Translations under genes and position numbers: made by a program | Origin: Megamerina dolium | Lineage: Eukaryota; Arthropoda; Insecta; Diptera; Megamerinidae | Reading direction: 5' to 3' | DNA: 64,000 nucleotides | NCBI GenBank assembly: GCA_963854835.1 | Contig: OY978525.1 | Span: 29,659,253 to 29,723,252 of the forward strand | Notes under the pieces: model-generated | What the model was told of the DNA's origin: nothing | What the model saw: the letters and a program-made list of their open reading frames with translations, nothing else | Databases searched by the model: none | In this document: positions 50,590 to 63,655 of the stretch, one piece after another | Layout of the letters: every line of letters begins with the position of its first letter | How positions within the stretch are numbered: the first letter of the stretch is position 1

Positions 50590-50930
50590 TGTGGCACTTA
50601 AAGCCCTGAAGGGCTCTTTGGCAGAGTTTCACTTCCATTACTGTTGTGCGTGTAATATTTTGGACAGTATTAGAAGGGACCTACCTATTTTACCCGGTTC
50701 CGAATGGCAGAGCTCCTGCGACATTATTTTTGTGAGCTCACAGAGTTTTTTTAGAAGCTTTTCCATGGGAAATTGTTACAGCCGGAGGAATTGCCAATTG
50801 CTTGCCGACAGGTGGATACCGTTCGAAAGATTAATCTTTTCGATATGAAATTTGTTATGCACCATTCGGGGACTGAACTACGACCTACAGATCAGAAGGC
50901 CAACACACTAACCACTGAGCTATTGCACCC
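50590..50930 (-). mobile_element. tRNA-derived SINE, copy 3
   Basis: Full-length minus-strand copy: head GGGTGCAATAGCTCAGTGGT, GTCGTAGTTCAGTCCCCGAA (box B slightly decayed), body GCCGACAGG/CCACCTGTCGGC block, ACGCACAACAGTAATGGAAG, 3' end GGGCTTTAAGTGCCACATTT. Confidence 0.9.
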
Positions 50931-51489
50931 AAACTTATACAGGTCGTAAGTATAGTTCTACAATGTTAATAGAACTGTAGATGATATTTATGGTCATATG
51001 CTGGAACGGCATGTCCAAAAAGTTTAAAAACCTTGTCATATGTGATGGGAACTAATAACGATTCTTGACTATAATTGCCTATAAAGCGCGAAATAAGACC
51101 TGTTTACAAAAATTTCTGGCGTTGATGCGACATCCTAAGTAAACAACATTTTCGACAAACGGAAAATTATAGTTTTAGGTGTCTATGGCGGATCAAGACA
51201 AAAATGCTGTCTTTTTAATACAAGCAACTTTTTGTTATTCGCAGCTAAATCCCTGCGATGTCAATCATTTTATAGTCCTGAAAATGTTGCTTTGGCTGCA
51301 TACCTCTATAAAACTGGAGTTCCTGTAATTTATTCCATTAGGATGGTGAAAAGTCTTGATATTCTAGTCAAATATTATACCATTACTACGTAAAAATTCT
51401 TTCCATATAATTTGCTTCATTATTTTATACCTATATGGATGGGACTTATTGGATCCGATAATCCTTAACCGAAGTTTTTTTTTAATTAT
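50931..51489. other. Spacer between two SINE copies
   Basis: About 560 bp. It is slightly more GC-rich near 51000-51350, with no recognised protein. Confidence 0.4.
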
Positions 51490-51500
51490 TGTGTAAACAT

Positions 51501-51875
51501 ATCGGTGCCGTGGCTCAGTGGTTAGTGTGTTGGCCTTCTGCTCTGTAGGTCGTGGTTCAATCCCCGGCTCATGCATAATAAATTTAATATCGAAAGGATT
51601 ATTCTTTCGAACGGTACCCACCTGTCGGCAAGCAATTGGCAATTCTTCCGACAGTAACAACTTGCCATGAAAAAGCTTCTAAAAGAACTGTGTGACAAAG
51701 CTCAGAAAAAGTGATGTCGCAAGGGTTTTGCTAAACCGGCTAAAATAAGTAGGTCCCTTTTAATACTGTCCAAAATTTAACACGCACAACAGTAATTGAA
51801 GAGAAGCTCGGCCAATGAGCCCTTCGGGACTTTAAGTGCCACATATTTATTATTATTATTATTATTTTTTTTTTG
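51501..51875 (+). mobile_element. tRNA-derived SINE, copy 4, with target duplication
   Basis: A full copy from ATCGGTGCCGTGGCTCAGTG to GACTTTAAGTGCCACATATT, followed by a (TTA)n and poly-T tail. TGTGTAAACAT is repeated at 51490-51500 and 51876-51886, an 11-bp target-site duplication as made by LINE machinery. Box A TGGCTCAGTGG and box B GGTTCAATCC are both present. Confidence 0.93.
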
Positions 51876-51886
51876 TGTGTAAACAT

Positions 51887-53275
51887 GCATAATTTTGAAC
51901 ATTATTGAAGAAGACCTTGTTGTATTGTTCCGAGCTGCAGAACTTTTGTGCTTTCTCAGCTTCGTCACAGAGCTCTTTTAAGAGTTTGCATGAACAATTT
52001 TTATTTACTATCTGATGAATTATCAATTCCTAGCTGAAAATTAATAGTAAAATTTGTCTCGTCCGATACTAGAGCTCACGAGGTTGGTTAACAAATCAAC
52101 CATTCTGATATCGTGTTCGATGACAGGAGAAGGTGTGAATGCAGATTGGACCTTCAAGAAAACACTGTGAATAGACATTTTTAAGAACAGTAATTTTTAA
52201 ACTGATTTTCAAATAATAATGACATTTTACGATTAATTGGAACTGAAAACGATAGTTATAAACATATTGCACTCTTGGCTAACTTAGACGCTTACGTGGG
52301 TAGTAGGTTAACGGAGGGATAGTCGGTCAACGAACTCAATTAGGGTTTAAGCACCACTTTAGTTGAATTCTGGCAGATTCTCTGTGTATATAAATGAGCT
52401 ATATCTTTTTCGGTAGGTTTACATATTTTAAGAGGTCATTTATGTGTACTTCAGATAGATCTTTTTAAGACTAGCAATGATTGGTTGTCCCAGTGTGTTC
52501 AGTATTGCTTTGCATTGGTCTGGGTTTATGCAGTGGAAATGAGGAAATGAGTAACCATTTTCTACGACTTAACAGAGGTACTGCATAACTCCATAACTCC
52601 TCCAAAGCTTGTCCGATTTCAATGATTCTTTTTATGTTGATTAGGAAATATTTCAACTTAAGAAGTAAATTAAATTTAACTGAAAGCAACCTCTCCTCAA
52701 GAAAAATTGATTTTTTGCATATGCTACTAAACTAATTTTGAAATTTGATTTAAAGCTTATTTTCATAGGTATAGTAATTTCTTTATCGTCGACTTCAAAA
52801 AGAAGTTGTTTATTAATTTTTAGTACCTTATTTTAAGTCGATTCTGGCTTTTGTAAACAAATTATTTATTGGGTTATTGGCAATTTCCACAGCAAATATT
52901 GTGCGCGATTATAATTCTTCATTCTAATGCTCAATTTTAACATTATTCTTATGATTTTTTACATGTTTGAGTTATTGTTGTTGTTTTATTTGATCAAAAT
53001 ATGTTGATTGTGAATATACAAAAAATTTAACTAGTTTCTAATTGCTTCATTTGTAGTATTCTTTTGACATAATTCGAACCGAATCGCCTTTTAATCAATA
53101 TTAAAATACTTTAAAGTGTGCGCCAAATTGTATGCTTCAAATTCATAACGGTATATTTTGAGAATTTATCGATTGTGTGCATAATGTTCAGTTCCACACG
53201 TTTTCATTATAATTAGTGAAAATTACAATTTGTTATTTTTCATAAATTCAGTCATTCAATGAGCAAATTGCACAA
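51887..53275. other. AT-rich non-coding stretch
   Basis: About 1.4 kb, no gene recognised. Confidence 0.45.
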
Positions 53276-54150
53276 ATTGTGGGTGTTTCATTGAAAGTTA
53301 ACCAGATACGGTGAAATGAACTTGTTTGATGACAGAATACGCTCTGGTAGACCCAGAAAAACAACCAAATGGAATGGTCGTCTGTTAAAAATGACCAGCA
53401 AATGTTCCCGATTCAAAACTGTGTCAGATTTACGAGCCGAGATTAATGAAATCTTCTCATATCCAATCTCCGAAATAACGGTGGTACGTCGGTTGCATGA
53501 AGACGGTTTGTATGGTCGAGTCGCTGCCAAAAATGTTCAAAAACATTTTTGGCAGCAACATTGTCGATGTATCAATGGAAACAGGTGTACCGATGAGTCC
53601 AAATTCATAGCTTTCGCGAACAAACGGCAAATGTTCTGTCGTAGAAATCAAGCGAAAGATATTAATCTGTATTTGTTAAGCCTTCAGTCAAACTTGGAGG
53701 TGACAGTATGATGACCTAGCGTTGTTTTTGCTATGAAGATGTAGGTGATTTGTTGAAAATCAATGGAATAATGCGGATTGAACAGTATTACCGACAACGT
53801 TGTACCATCTGACATTGGTGTTTCAGCAAGAGAATGACCCTGAACAGATATCCAAACCTTGTACAAACTACATCGAATCGAAAAAAGACAGCGGCATTTT
53901 TCAATTCATGGAATGTCCACCCCAATCGTCTGACGCGAATTCCATTAAATTATTATGGGATGAGTTCTGCAGAGCAGTTCGAAACAGCGAATCGCACTTG
54001 TGGGCATGTTTAAAGAATGTTTAGGAAGAACTCCAACCAGAAAAACTCCAAAAAATGGAGGAAAGAATGCCCAACGCTCGTGTGGCCATTATCAAATTGA
54101 AAGGCAACCATATTGACGACAAACGTCTCATATGATATATGTACAATTTT
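53276..54150 (+). mobile_element. Tc1-like element, decayed
   Basis: Coding debris of a Tc1-type transposase. 53316-53711 includes RIRSGRPRKTTKWNGRLLKM and ITVVRRLHEDGLYGRVAAKN (helix-turn-helix), then a loss that skips to CTDESKFIAFANKRQMFCRR (first catalytic Asp in the DESKF block). After 53711 the frame changes: QQENDPEQISKPC (normally QQDNDPKH; the second Asp is changed), CPPQSSDANSIKLLWDEF (normally PPQSPDLNPIE-LW; the acidic end changed to Ile-Lys). So at least two of three catalytic acids are lost. TIRs not found. Confidence 0.85.
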
Positions 54151-56436
54151 TTACAAAATAAAAAAAAAAAAAAGAACAGATATTTTTATAAAAAATAATC
54201 AGATATTATTTATAAAATGTTATTTTATAGAAACATGTTCAATAAAACGGTCCTCTTATATTAAAAAATATCAAATATGTGTCATTTCGAAACGATTCTG
54301 GTTAAAGCGATTTCTATGTATAATGTGTTTCAATGAATTGCATTTTAACCTAGTGGTATAAAAATGTTATTCATGTACGGTTTGCTGATGAAAAATTTGC
54401 ACATGCCCTAATGAACCAGCAAAGAGTATCAATCCCCCAGAGTTCCATTTTTCGTGTTTAATTTGAACTAAAGCGCGATTTTTATCATAGAGCTCTTCAA
54501 AAAATTTTATTGTTTTCATTGTTAACGTGTTTTCTGTGAGAAATATTATTAACTGCGTGCAGACAAGTGAGCGTCAACATTACCATGGTTGGTTTTCTAT
54601 TCCAGTTTTGTTTTGTGAGGTCAAATTTCAATTACACTGCGCCAAATTTATACAATATTTGTCAATTTTGAAAGGAGGGCCTCTTATTTAGGCATTAATT
54701 GAATCACATCAACTATCCGGTTCCCTTTTCGTGCTTCAATTCGTGTGCTATATTAATGGTCGGTTGCAGAATTCTCCCAATTTCTTTGTTATATTAACAT
54801 CACGCGTTATTTCAAGCATGTCTTTATGAGTTATGCTGTAGGAAGGACTATAGTTTACGCTTTTATTATATAATTTATTTGCCAACAGTTGAATATTGTT
54901 AGAAGCAACAAGCTTTTGCCTTCCGGTGGAATCAATATTCACGTTTCAACACTCATGAATAGAAATATTCTAGCAACTCTACTATTTTATACAGCTTACA
55001 TAATATACAATTTAATTTCAGATAAGAATTACATTACATTGTACAATAATTGTCATGTGCAAAGTGTAATACACTTTCTTACAAACTTGGCATATGTATT
55101 ACAAAAAGAAAAATAATACTATTGTATAAATAACACATATAAAACTTATATGGATAATATCATTTTGTAATTTCCTTTTCAACATATTCCATTTTTAATT
55201 AATCTCAATGGACAGCAAGATAGTTGTCTTAATTACATACACCAACCACATCCATATTCCCATATGAATATTATAACGCAAATCATTTGGGTATCACATT
55301 GCTGGACCGGAATGCATTCATTGACCAATATGAATAAAAGATTAATGAACATAGTCATTTCACCTCACTATATGTAATCATTGAACAATCTGTTTGCCTA
55401 TGTTATCTATGTATCGTATGGTATACATACAAATAATCCTCTGTGTATATCTACAGGATATGAAATAACGCCATAATATGAACATGTGGCGTTACATTTA
55501 AACATTGTAAATGTTGAGAGAAAAAAAAATGAAAGAAATAAAAATAATAAAAAAAAAAAACCAAGAACAACGAAGCAAAGTATCACGTTAGGTGATGTTT
55601 ATGCAACGAAGTTGACTTTTTTCATATCTGCCGCTTGCATAGTATCATTAGTGTCACCGTATGTTACCGCCACCATCTAGTAGCAACACCATAAATGTAT
55701 TAGATAAAATTCTGCAGGTATATCGTACCGGCGAAACGTTGTGCGCTATATAAGTATGTTGGCATCATACATGAAGATGCTGATAGTAATGGTTATGACT
55801 ATAAAACTAGTAAAACATGACAGAGTGAAAAAATTGACATAGAGAAAGAGAGAGAGAGAGAGAGTTTTTATTATTTCGTTCAACATTTATATGAAGATAT
55901 GAGACAATGTTGAATTTTCATTTAGCGCGTGAACATTATGGCGTAAAAACTGTGTCAATGGGACTAAAAATATGTACAAGCATGTATGTATACTCGTATG
56001 TATTACCTGGATTTGTGCTAAGTATAAAAAATAAACCAATGATTTCCGCTAAGCGTTAATGTGTTGTAAAAATTGAAGTTAATGTTATATGTAGAATGTT
56101 CATAGTTTTTGCAACATTTCCATATTGCAAGTAGAGTAAAATTGTGAAGAATTTATCACAAATTTTACTTTGCACTTCAGTGAATTACTTTATACTGACA
56201 GAAACCGAAAAATGATGCTGACATCGCTGTGTGCTGATGCTATACATAAGAGTATGAGGAATCATTTTCTTCATAAGCCCTTACCACAAAGTTTTGCTTG
56301 GGCGATTGCAGTCATAAATAAAACAGAAGAGATCAATATTATAGTTAATAATAATTTTGAATTTTCAATAAAAATCTCAGCTAAAAAGAAAGACGCAGAG
56401 AAAATGGAGAGAATGTCTAATTACGCTACACCATTT
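54151..56436. other. AT-rich non-coding stretch
   Basis: About 2.3 kb. A (GA)n tract is at 55843-55866. The ATG-initiated frame at 56212-56466 (84 codons) is Lys- and Asn-rich with no recognised motif and runs into the foldback-like element, so it is probably chance. Confidence 0.4.
55843..55866. repeat. (GA)n microsatellite
   Basis: GAGAAAGAGAGAGAGAGAGA followed by GAG. Confidence 0.85.
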
Positions 56437-56882
56437 GCAATTGTCAATGAGAAAGTGTCAAATTAAACGTCAATTTAATATAGGAATAGTCAACTTTAAT
56501 TCAGAAAGCGACAATTGTAAATGAGAATACGTCATTTGAAAATAAGAATAGTCAATTATAAATGCGAAAGCGTCAATTGTAAATGAAAATAGTCAATTTT
56601 AAATGAGAAAGCGTCAAAGGAAAATGAGAAATAATCATTTGAAAATGATATATATTAACTGACATATGTAGGTGGTATTTTCATGAAAATAAAAAAAGTT
56701 AGAGACTGCGAAAAAACATTTCAAGATGAATCTTCATTCCATTTGGATGCAATCACTCATTGCATAAAAAATTGTATTTATTGCATTTATTTCAAAAATA
56801 TGTAATAAAAATGACACCTTTTCATTTACGATTGACGATTCTCATTTTCATTTGACGCTTTCGCATTTATAATTGGAAACGG
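56437..56882. mobile_element. Foldback-like element with repeat-built arms
   Basis: The left arm (56437-56655) is about ten tandem units of roughly 20 bp, consensus GTCAATTNTAAATGAGAAAG. The right arm (56817-56876) is the same repeat inverted: read backwards it gives CAATTATAAATGCGAAAGCG, matching 56553-56572 exactly. The 160-bp centre is unrelated and non-coding. Long inverted arms made of short tandem repeats are the hallmark of Foldback-type transposons. No target duplication was identified. Confidence 0.7.
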
Positions 56883-59800
56883 CGTATAGTTTCTATCACA
56901 ATGGAATCCTGAGCCATTAGAGTTGGTGCAGAAGTAGACGCGATTCGATTGAGTACAAGAAATTTATTCATAGAAGTTGGAGAGCTAATTTTCATCAGTC
57001 TTCTATGATATCCTTTCAAAGGTTAAAATGATTAATTCCCATACCTACAGTGAGCAGTTAGAAGCATTAAATGATCCCATAACACTAAATCATCCCAAGC
57101 TGATTGATTGGAAGGATGTGAAGTTTAAAAAATTGCATACTTGCGGTGTGGTGCCACATACATAGTAGATTCTACACCATCAGGAACCATGAGTTTGCTT
57201 CTTGCAACTTCACTTCTTGAATGGCAACACATTTACTTCTGGGAATTTCATGAAACTGACAGGTTTTACGTACAGAAACATAGAACTTATTATAAACACT
57301 AGAATATAATCGAACAAAATAGCCAAGACATCTACTGATTAATGTTCATTTCGCTTATTAAATATATATATATATCTAAAATTCAAATGAGAAAAGGCAA
57401 TGAATTTTTGAACAAACTAATAGCTTAACTTTACATAGCCGATTTTGGAAGATTAAAATTTGTTGAATTTGAACATTAATATTTATTAGTTTTTAATAAG
57501 TTTAGGTCAGAAAATGTGTTAAATTTGCACTAAAAATTTGACTTGGACTTAATCAAATCTCGTAAAAATTATATAAATGAAGATTGGCTATGTTAGTTTT
57601 ATAATAATAAGCTAGATATCAAAGAAAACTCGTTTTTACCGAAACTGTTTCATTTATCTTTATAGATTTTCTAAACACTTTAGTGTTTTAGTGAAATTGT
57701 TTTTAGAAAAGGCCTCGACATATTTAAATTAAGCGGCTACCAATTCCAGAACATATGCGAGCTGATTTTTGATGCTCTCAGGATAATTAGAAATTCTAAG
57801 CTTGGTTAGGTTCTTCAGTACTTTACCCTTTCACTGAAGAATGTATCACTCTATTCGTAGGCCTCCACTAATGTGCATCGAATATTATATCTTTTTGGCT
57901 GAAGAGTGATCTGTGTGACATGCGGGACAATATAGTGTAAAAACGATCTCAGTCGAAGTGAACTGAAGCCGCTCAGACAGTAGTTAAGCCATGACTTCGA
58001 GTGAGAAATTGCTGGATGCCAATACTATATCAATGTCGGTCTCTGTAGTACTGGTGCAAAATTGGCTACAAATTACTTACTTTAGTTCTTTTTCCAAAAT
58101 TATGGTGTGTAAGAAATCATAATCTCTATAGAAAAATTTAATTTTTCAATAAAAACTGGAAGGTGTCATTAGTTTTCAATGAATCATTCTCAAATCTTTC
58201 AAAATCTAAATTTTTCAGCGAAATAGTACTTCATACAAAATGTTGTTTAATTAATAAATAAATATTATCTCGATAGCAATAAACATACATTTTTTAAAAC
58301 AAAAAACGACAAATTTGTACGTAAGCTACAATTAATCTTTAAAGCATCATTCTCTAACTTTAGAAATTTTATTTTTTTTTAACAAAATAGCAGTTATTAC
58401 AAAATCTGTATTCCTTTCGTTTATAAATCAAAATATTTTTCATAAAAAAAAATAAATTCTTAAATTGCCTAAATAAAATTTAATTTGTTTCATACTAAAG
58501 AAAATTTTTTCATTTATTGATAAATTAAAAAGTAAGTAAGTAGTTTTAATATACTCTTTTAGCGTAAAACCTGTATACTTGATTATGTCATGAAAAAGTT
58601 ATTACTATTTTATTTAAATGCATGTCGATAAGGATATAACTTTATTGATAAATTGTTCTTTATTATATTAATTTACATGCTTTTTCATTATAAGCATATT
58701 AAGTAATAAATTTTGTAAAGCAAATGTCATTATTTAAAACCATCACACATACACACTGCACGTGTTTACTTGTGTATTCGTTGTACTCTGTGGTATTGTT
58801 GTTGCCATTAAATCATATATTAAATTTTGACACATGATCATCATGTAAATATTGTTCGAATATGTCATAATTTCCGTTTGCTATTGAAACAAAAGCATAA
58901 ATTGTTATTGCAGCAATAACACCATCACAGTGATATAAAAGGAAAAGTGCAGCAAATAGCAAGCACATAAATTGGCGATAGCTTTCTACGTATATAATCG
59001 TATTTCTGAAACGTTAAACGTATATATTTATGATGAAATTACACATAAATAGAGTAAAAATTTACCAAAATTTATTATGAACATAATTATTTAACACTTG
59101 TATGAACATTTTTGCGTTATTTCCATTAACAAACCGCAAACATATGCTCTACATACTATAAATACGATTTTAAGAGTTGCCATATCGTTGTATCATAAAT
59201 AAATATGCAATATTTTGTTTATGCTGATGCACTCTAAATGCGTAGGTATCTACATACGTAGTTAAATTTAATAGAATATATTGTATTGTATATAAATGAA
59301 GCAGCAATTGCAATAATAATACAACATGTTATGGTCCATTGATTGAAATTTAAATATTTGTTATTCTTATGCTGTAAAAGCTTGCTATATTCGTGGGTAT
59401 ATACGTATGAGCTTAAGTATCAGTTTGATCAAAATTAAATTTAAAGACTCAATGGCATGATTTATCGAATAGGGAAAAATTCAGATAAATATGACACAAT
59501 GGAAAACGTACCGTAATTTTGGCTGAATCGTAAGTAGAGTTGATTTAGCAAAAGGAAAAGTAGGAAATCAACTTAGAATTGTTTTGGTTTTCACTGTTGA
59601 CGTATGTTCAGCAATAACGTTCATTTTTGGTAGCAATACGTAATTGTTGCTCTTGAAATCAAAAATACTCTTTATAGGAGTCAACAGTCTACACATCTGT
59701 AGAAAGTAGACATCCAATGAATTAGAGTCAATCATGAACGCATAGGAGTCATGATAAGAGTCCCAAATTGTATGTTATGCCATGCAGCGACATATTCAAC

Positions 59801-60250
59801 AAATTTTATGGAGCACATTAAGTGGAATAGTCAAGTGAATATCGAGTTCTTGTCATTTAATGCCTCAGGATGATTTTAATCAAATATTTTATCAATTAAA
59901 TATAAAAAATAATTTTATAATTTTTGACTCTCTACTCAATATTTAAATTGAATTTTTTGTTAAAAGCATTATAGTGGCGGATGAAGGTCCTTAATGAAGA
60001 GACTATGATAATCAAGTCATTTCTATCTTGGGACATTTCGTAAAAAATACAAAAGCTAAAAAATTATAATGGTGGTGTGGTGTCAATTGCTGCCGATTCA
60101 AGGTAGACATAAAAAAATAACCCCTCAATTTTTCAAGAGTCGTCTTCAGAGGAATAAAATGTATGATAGTACCGACTCCTTTAATTTTTTATCCATTCTT
60201 TTTTACATAACTAGTCTAGTCATAAATATTGGTACACAACTAAACGCATT
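56883..60250. other. AT-rich non-coding stretch
   Basis: About 3.4 kb. The part from 58080 to 58520 may hold diverged satellite C-type words (TTCATACAAAATG, AATAAACATAC), and 60110-60190 a family A unit (TACCGACTCCTTTAATTTTT). No exon was recognised. Confidence 0.4.
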
Positions 60251-61075
60251 CATTACGAATGCAATATTGGGCGAATCCATTTCATCTTGACTGTGATTTG
60301 ACAGTCGACATTGATGCTTCATTGCCACTTAAAAAATTTTTGGCATTAATTGTTTACAATCATGGAATTGAAAACCGTATTGTTGTAGTTGGCTTACTAA
60401 AATTTACCATGGGAAAATGCGATATCTTTCGGACGTTGCGACCGCTTGGAATAACTCGCAAGTTTATGTATCGTGCTGTGAAGTTGTTTGAGGATACTGG
60501 TGGAGTACGAGACCATCAAAGATCCGGCCGTCGGCGCATTGTGAGAACTCCGAAACCGATCAAAGCCGTGAAGAAGCGAATCGACCGAAAACCGCTGCGA
60601 AAACAGAAAATCTTGTCGCGAGAAATGCAAATTTAGCAAAAATCCATGGCTATGAAGATTTGGAACTCAGCGCGTACAAACGACATACTGGTCACATGCT
60701 CACAGCCGCATTGGAGGAAAAACGCAAGCGAAAATGGAAACGTTACGCAGTCGGTACGCTCACAAAAAATTCTGTTTACTGACGAGAAAATCTTCACCGT
60801 AGAAGAATCGTTCAGGGAAGCATCCCAACTCATCCCGAGGATCCACAGAGGCCTCTGTGAGTCGTTGAAGCGAGCCCTTGTCCGTGCAGTGGACAATTTC
60901 CCTATGCATGAAGTGCGTCTCGTGATCGATGAGTGGCCAGATCGTCGCAAGTCGTGCTGGTAGTCAATTGGAAGACATTTCGAATAAGTTGTTTTAAGAT
61001 TTGTAGCCATTGAATAACCCAATAAAAAAAAATTTTTGAAAAATATTAATTGTCCGCAGAGGACAATTGTCTGCA
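60205..61075 (+). mobile_element. mariner/Tc1-type element, internally deleted
   Basis: Probably starts near AGTCATAAATATTGGTACAC. Transposase pieces: GKCDIFRTLRPLGITRKFMY and VRDHQRSGRRRIVRTPKPIK (helix-turn-helix, open 60259-60636), a stop, YEDLELSAYKRHTGHMLT in another frame, and SQKILFTDEKIFTVEESF (first catalytic Asp, open 60646-60963). The sequence then jumps to VDNFPMHEVRLVIDEW, the C-terminus, so the segment with the other two catalytic acids is gone. The far end has AATTGTCCGCAGAGGACAAT, a small palindrome. Confidence 0.82.
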
Positions 61076-61577
61076 GCTCCAATTTCTTATGAATGTCAAA
61101 GTAAACACATAGGCTTTATGTCAGAAATTTCAGCTTTTTGCAAGGTATTAAAAAAACCTTAACCTGAATGAGAAATTTTTGAAAAAATATTCTAAATTTC
61201 CATAAATTGTATAAACTTTTTCAAGCACTATAAAGTCATTTCCTTTTTCGGTCGCGTTCGTAACGTTTTACTTTAGCTGACATCTTAAAAACAAACACTA
61301 AGTATTTGCAAAATTTGTTATTTAAACATGATACTCATCCAGTGCTGCACAAAACTCAAAATTTTTATCATACATATTCCTTTCTGTGTCTTTATTCTTC
61401 TCCATAGAGTGAATGACGCATCCCATCCGTAACCCAGGAGATTTTCTTTGATAAAAAAGAAGTATATATGAATATAGTCGTAGCTATAAAATAATTAGTT
61501 GAACAGAGATATCATGCTTCAATATATCCTTTTCTTTTGCATTTCAAAGGATTATTATGATTTGTTATTTTCATTGC
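61076..61577. other. AT-rich spacer
   Basis: About 500 bp with no recognised feature. Confidence 0.45.
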
Positions 61578-61589
61578 TATATATTGCAT

Positions 61590-61950
61590 GGGTGCCGTAG
61601 CTCAGTAGTTAGTGTGTTCGCCTTCTGATCTGTAGGTCGTGGTTCAATACCCGGCTGATGCATAACAAATTTAATATCGAAAAGATTTTTCTTTCGAACG
61701 GTACCCACCTGTCGGCAAGCAATTGGCAATTCTTCCGACAGTAACAACTTGCCATGAAAAAGTTTCTAAAAAGAACTCTGTGACAAAGCTCAGAAAAAGT
61801 GATGTCACAAGTGTTCTGCCATTCGGAACCGGCTAAAATAAGTAGGTCCATTCTAATACTGTCCAAAATTTAGGACGCACAACAGTAATGGAAGAGAAGC
61901 TCGGCCAATGAGCCCTTTGGGGCTTTAAGTGCCACATATTTATTTTATTT
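61590..61950 (+). mobile_element. tRNA-derived SINE, copy 5, with target duplication
   Basis: A full copy from GGGTGCCGTAGCTCAGTAGT to GGGCTTTAAGTGCCACATAT, with an ATTTATTTTATTT tail. TATATATTGCAT is present at 61578-61589 and again at 61951-61962, a 12-bp target-site duplication. The box B region reads GGTTCAATACC. Confidence 0.93.
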
Positions 61951-61962
61951 TATATATTGCAT

Positions 61963-63400
61963 AATATTTTAATTCAACAACGAATAAATGGCAAAGTGTA
62001 GAGGTTTGTTATAAATTTTAATTAAAAGATTATGATTACTTATAAATATAAAAAATGATTATAAATAAAAAAAGGGAAAGAAGAGAAAAAGAAGCTTATG
62101 TGATTTGATGCGTAAATAATGAAACATGTTTATATGCAACCATCACTTAGATATGTATTTGAATGCGTATTGCATTTGGTTTTATATTCCTAGTAGGAAA
62201 AAAATTGTTATCATAGATGATAGATGTATTCATTTTCGAGTTAGTTACCTGAAATTGAATAGAATTGATTGACTTGAATATGAAGTTTATTTTAATTCAG
62301 TGTGTAGTCGTGCTGCTTTCAGGTTAGTGATTTACACTACTTGTATTAATAATGAAATAGTCCTTTGGTGATAATTTTTGTTATCGCAACCAATCCAAAT
62401 TAATGTGTTAATTCAACACATTTGTGGATTATGCAATCTACTTACTTACTCATACTCGACGTACTTACGTACTTATATTTTATTCTTGGTGACCTCTTTC
62501 CTATTTAAATCAGATAAATTATGGAAATTAGTAACAGCATTTTTCACCAACAAAAAGAAAAGAAAAACAAAAAAATTCAAGTTATTTTTCAAATTGCTTT
62601 TATTTTTTCTGCTTTATATCTGTGCATACAGATTAGAAGCAGATAATGTTTATAGTATCCTAGATATACATACGAGTATGTATCTATACATTGTTTGTTG
62701 AAATGTGAACAAATAAACATGTCACAACTTGCTGTACAAATAACAATATTATCTTCATACAAGTTCATATGAATATTATTGGGTTATCATAGCAATTTCA
62801 TGCAATCATTCCAAATTACTTTTATACAATTGTAATATTTTGTCTGCCTTTATTTATAAGTATGAGCGCTAAATCTAGTACTTACGCTGAATAGGTACAT
62901 ATTTTAGCTAGGTTTCAAGGTACAAATGTTTGTTTTAAATTACTTTTTGAAATATCTATGTAGCCCATATCAACAAAATTTTCCTTATTTGCATACATAT
63001 TAGCTATCGGAACAATACTTCAAATTATCATGAATGGCATTTGGCATTAAAGATAAATAAGATTTATAGTAAACTGCTAAAAACTTTAGCAATAAAAGTT
63101 TATTATGGGGGAAGTAATACAATACAATATATAGAATAGAAAATGTGAATTTTTCGCAATGTTAAAAAATAATAAATAAATCGATCAACTACGGATAAAG
63201 TGTTGACAATAACTCAAACAACAAGTAGCAATGGAATAGAATTATGCGGATATTGATATTTTCATACGCGGGTATTCTCTATTTCATGAGATTCAATAAA
63301 AAATGAATAACACAAAAACAGTAGATGTGAAATTGGAGAAAATAGTGACTAATCGAGGTCAAAAATAAAAAAAGGGCGCAAAATCGAAGAATAGTTCCAC
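61963..63400. other. AT-rich non-coding stretch
   Basis: About 1.4 kb. The 107-codon frame at 62378-62701 is hydrophobic and Lys-rich and looks like translated low-complexity DNA. Confidence 0.45.
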
Positions 63401-63600
63401 AATCGTTCAAGAGTTGTCCCTAGAGCTAATCCTTAGGTGGGTGCTCCTACAAAATTGATGTTTCTGTAAAATTTCTGGTTGGAGGCTAATATAAGGCTGA
63501 TACCAATTAGGTTTTCATTTCTAGTATTTCACTCGAACTTATTTACTCTCAGTCTTTAGCCCTTACTAGGGCTGCCCTACAAAATAAACATAAAAACCGA
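63401..63600. repeat. Satellite family A units
   Basis: Two diverged units: CTTAGGTGGGTGCTCCTACA, then GATACCAATTAGGTTTTCAT, GAACTTATTTACTCTCAGTC and GGGCTGCCCTACAAAATAAA. Confidence 0.6.
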
Positions 63601-63655
63601 TATGCGGGTGAGAAAGGAGATGTAAATGTGCAAGTATTCAAACGTGATATGGCAT

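Noticed and set aside
54748..54942. 64-codon minus-strand frame
   Set aside because: Short, no family resemblance, no splice context.
56212..56466. 85-residue Lys/Asn-rich protein
   Set aside because: No recognised motif, ends inside the repeat arm of the foldback-like element, and sits in AT-rich DNA.
62378..62701. Hydrophobic 107-codon frame as a membrane protein
   Set aside because: Phe/Leu/Lys-rich text expected from poly-T and poly-A DNA; no conserved feature.
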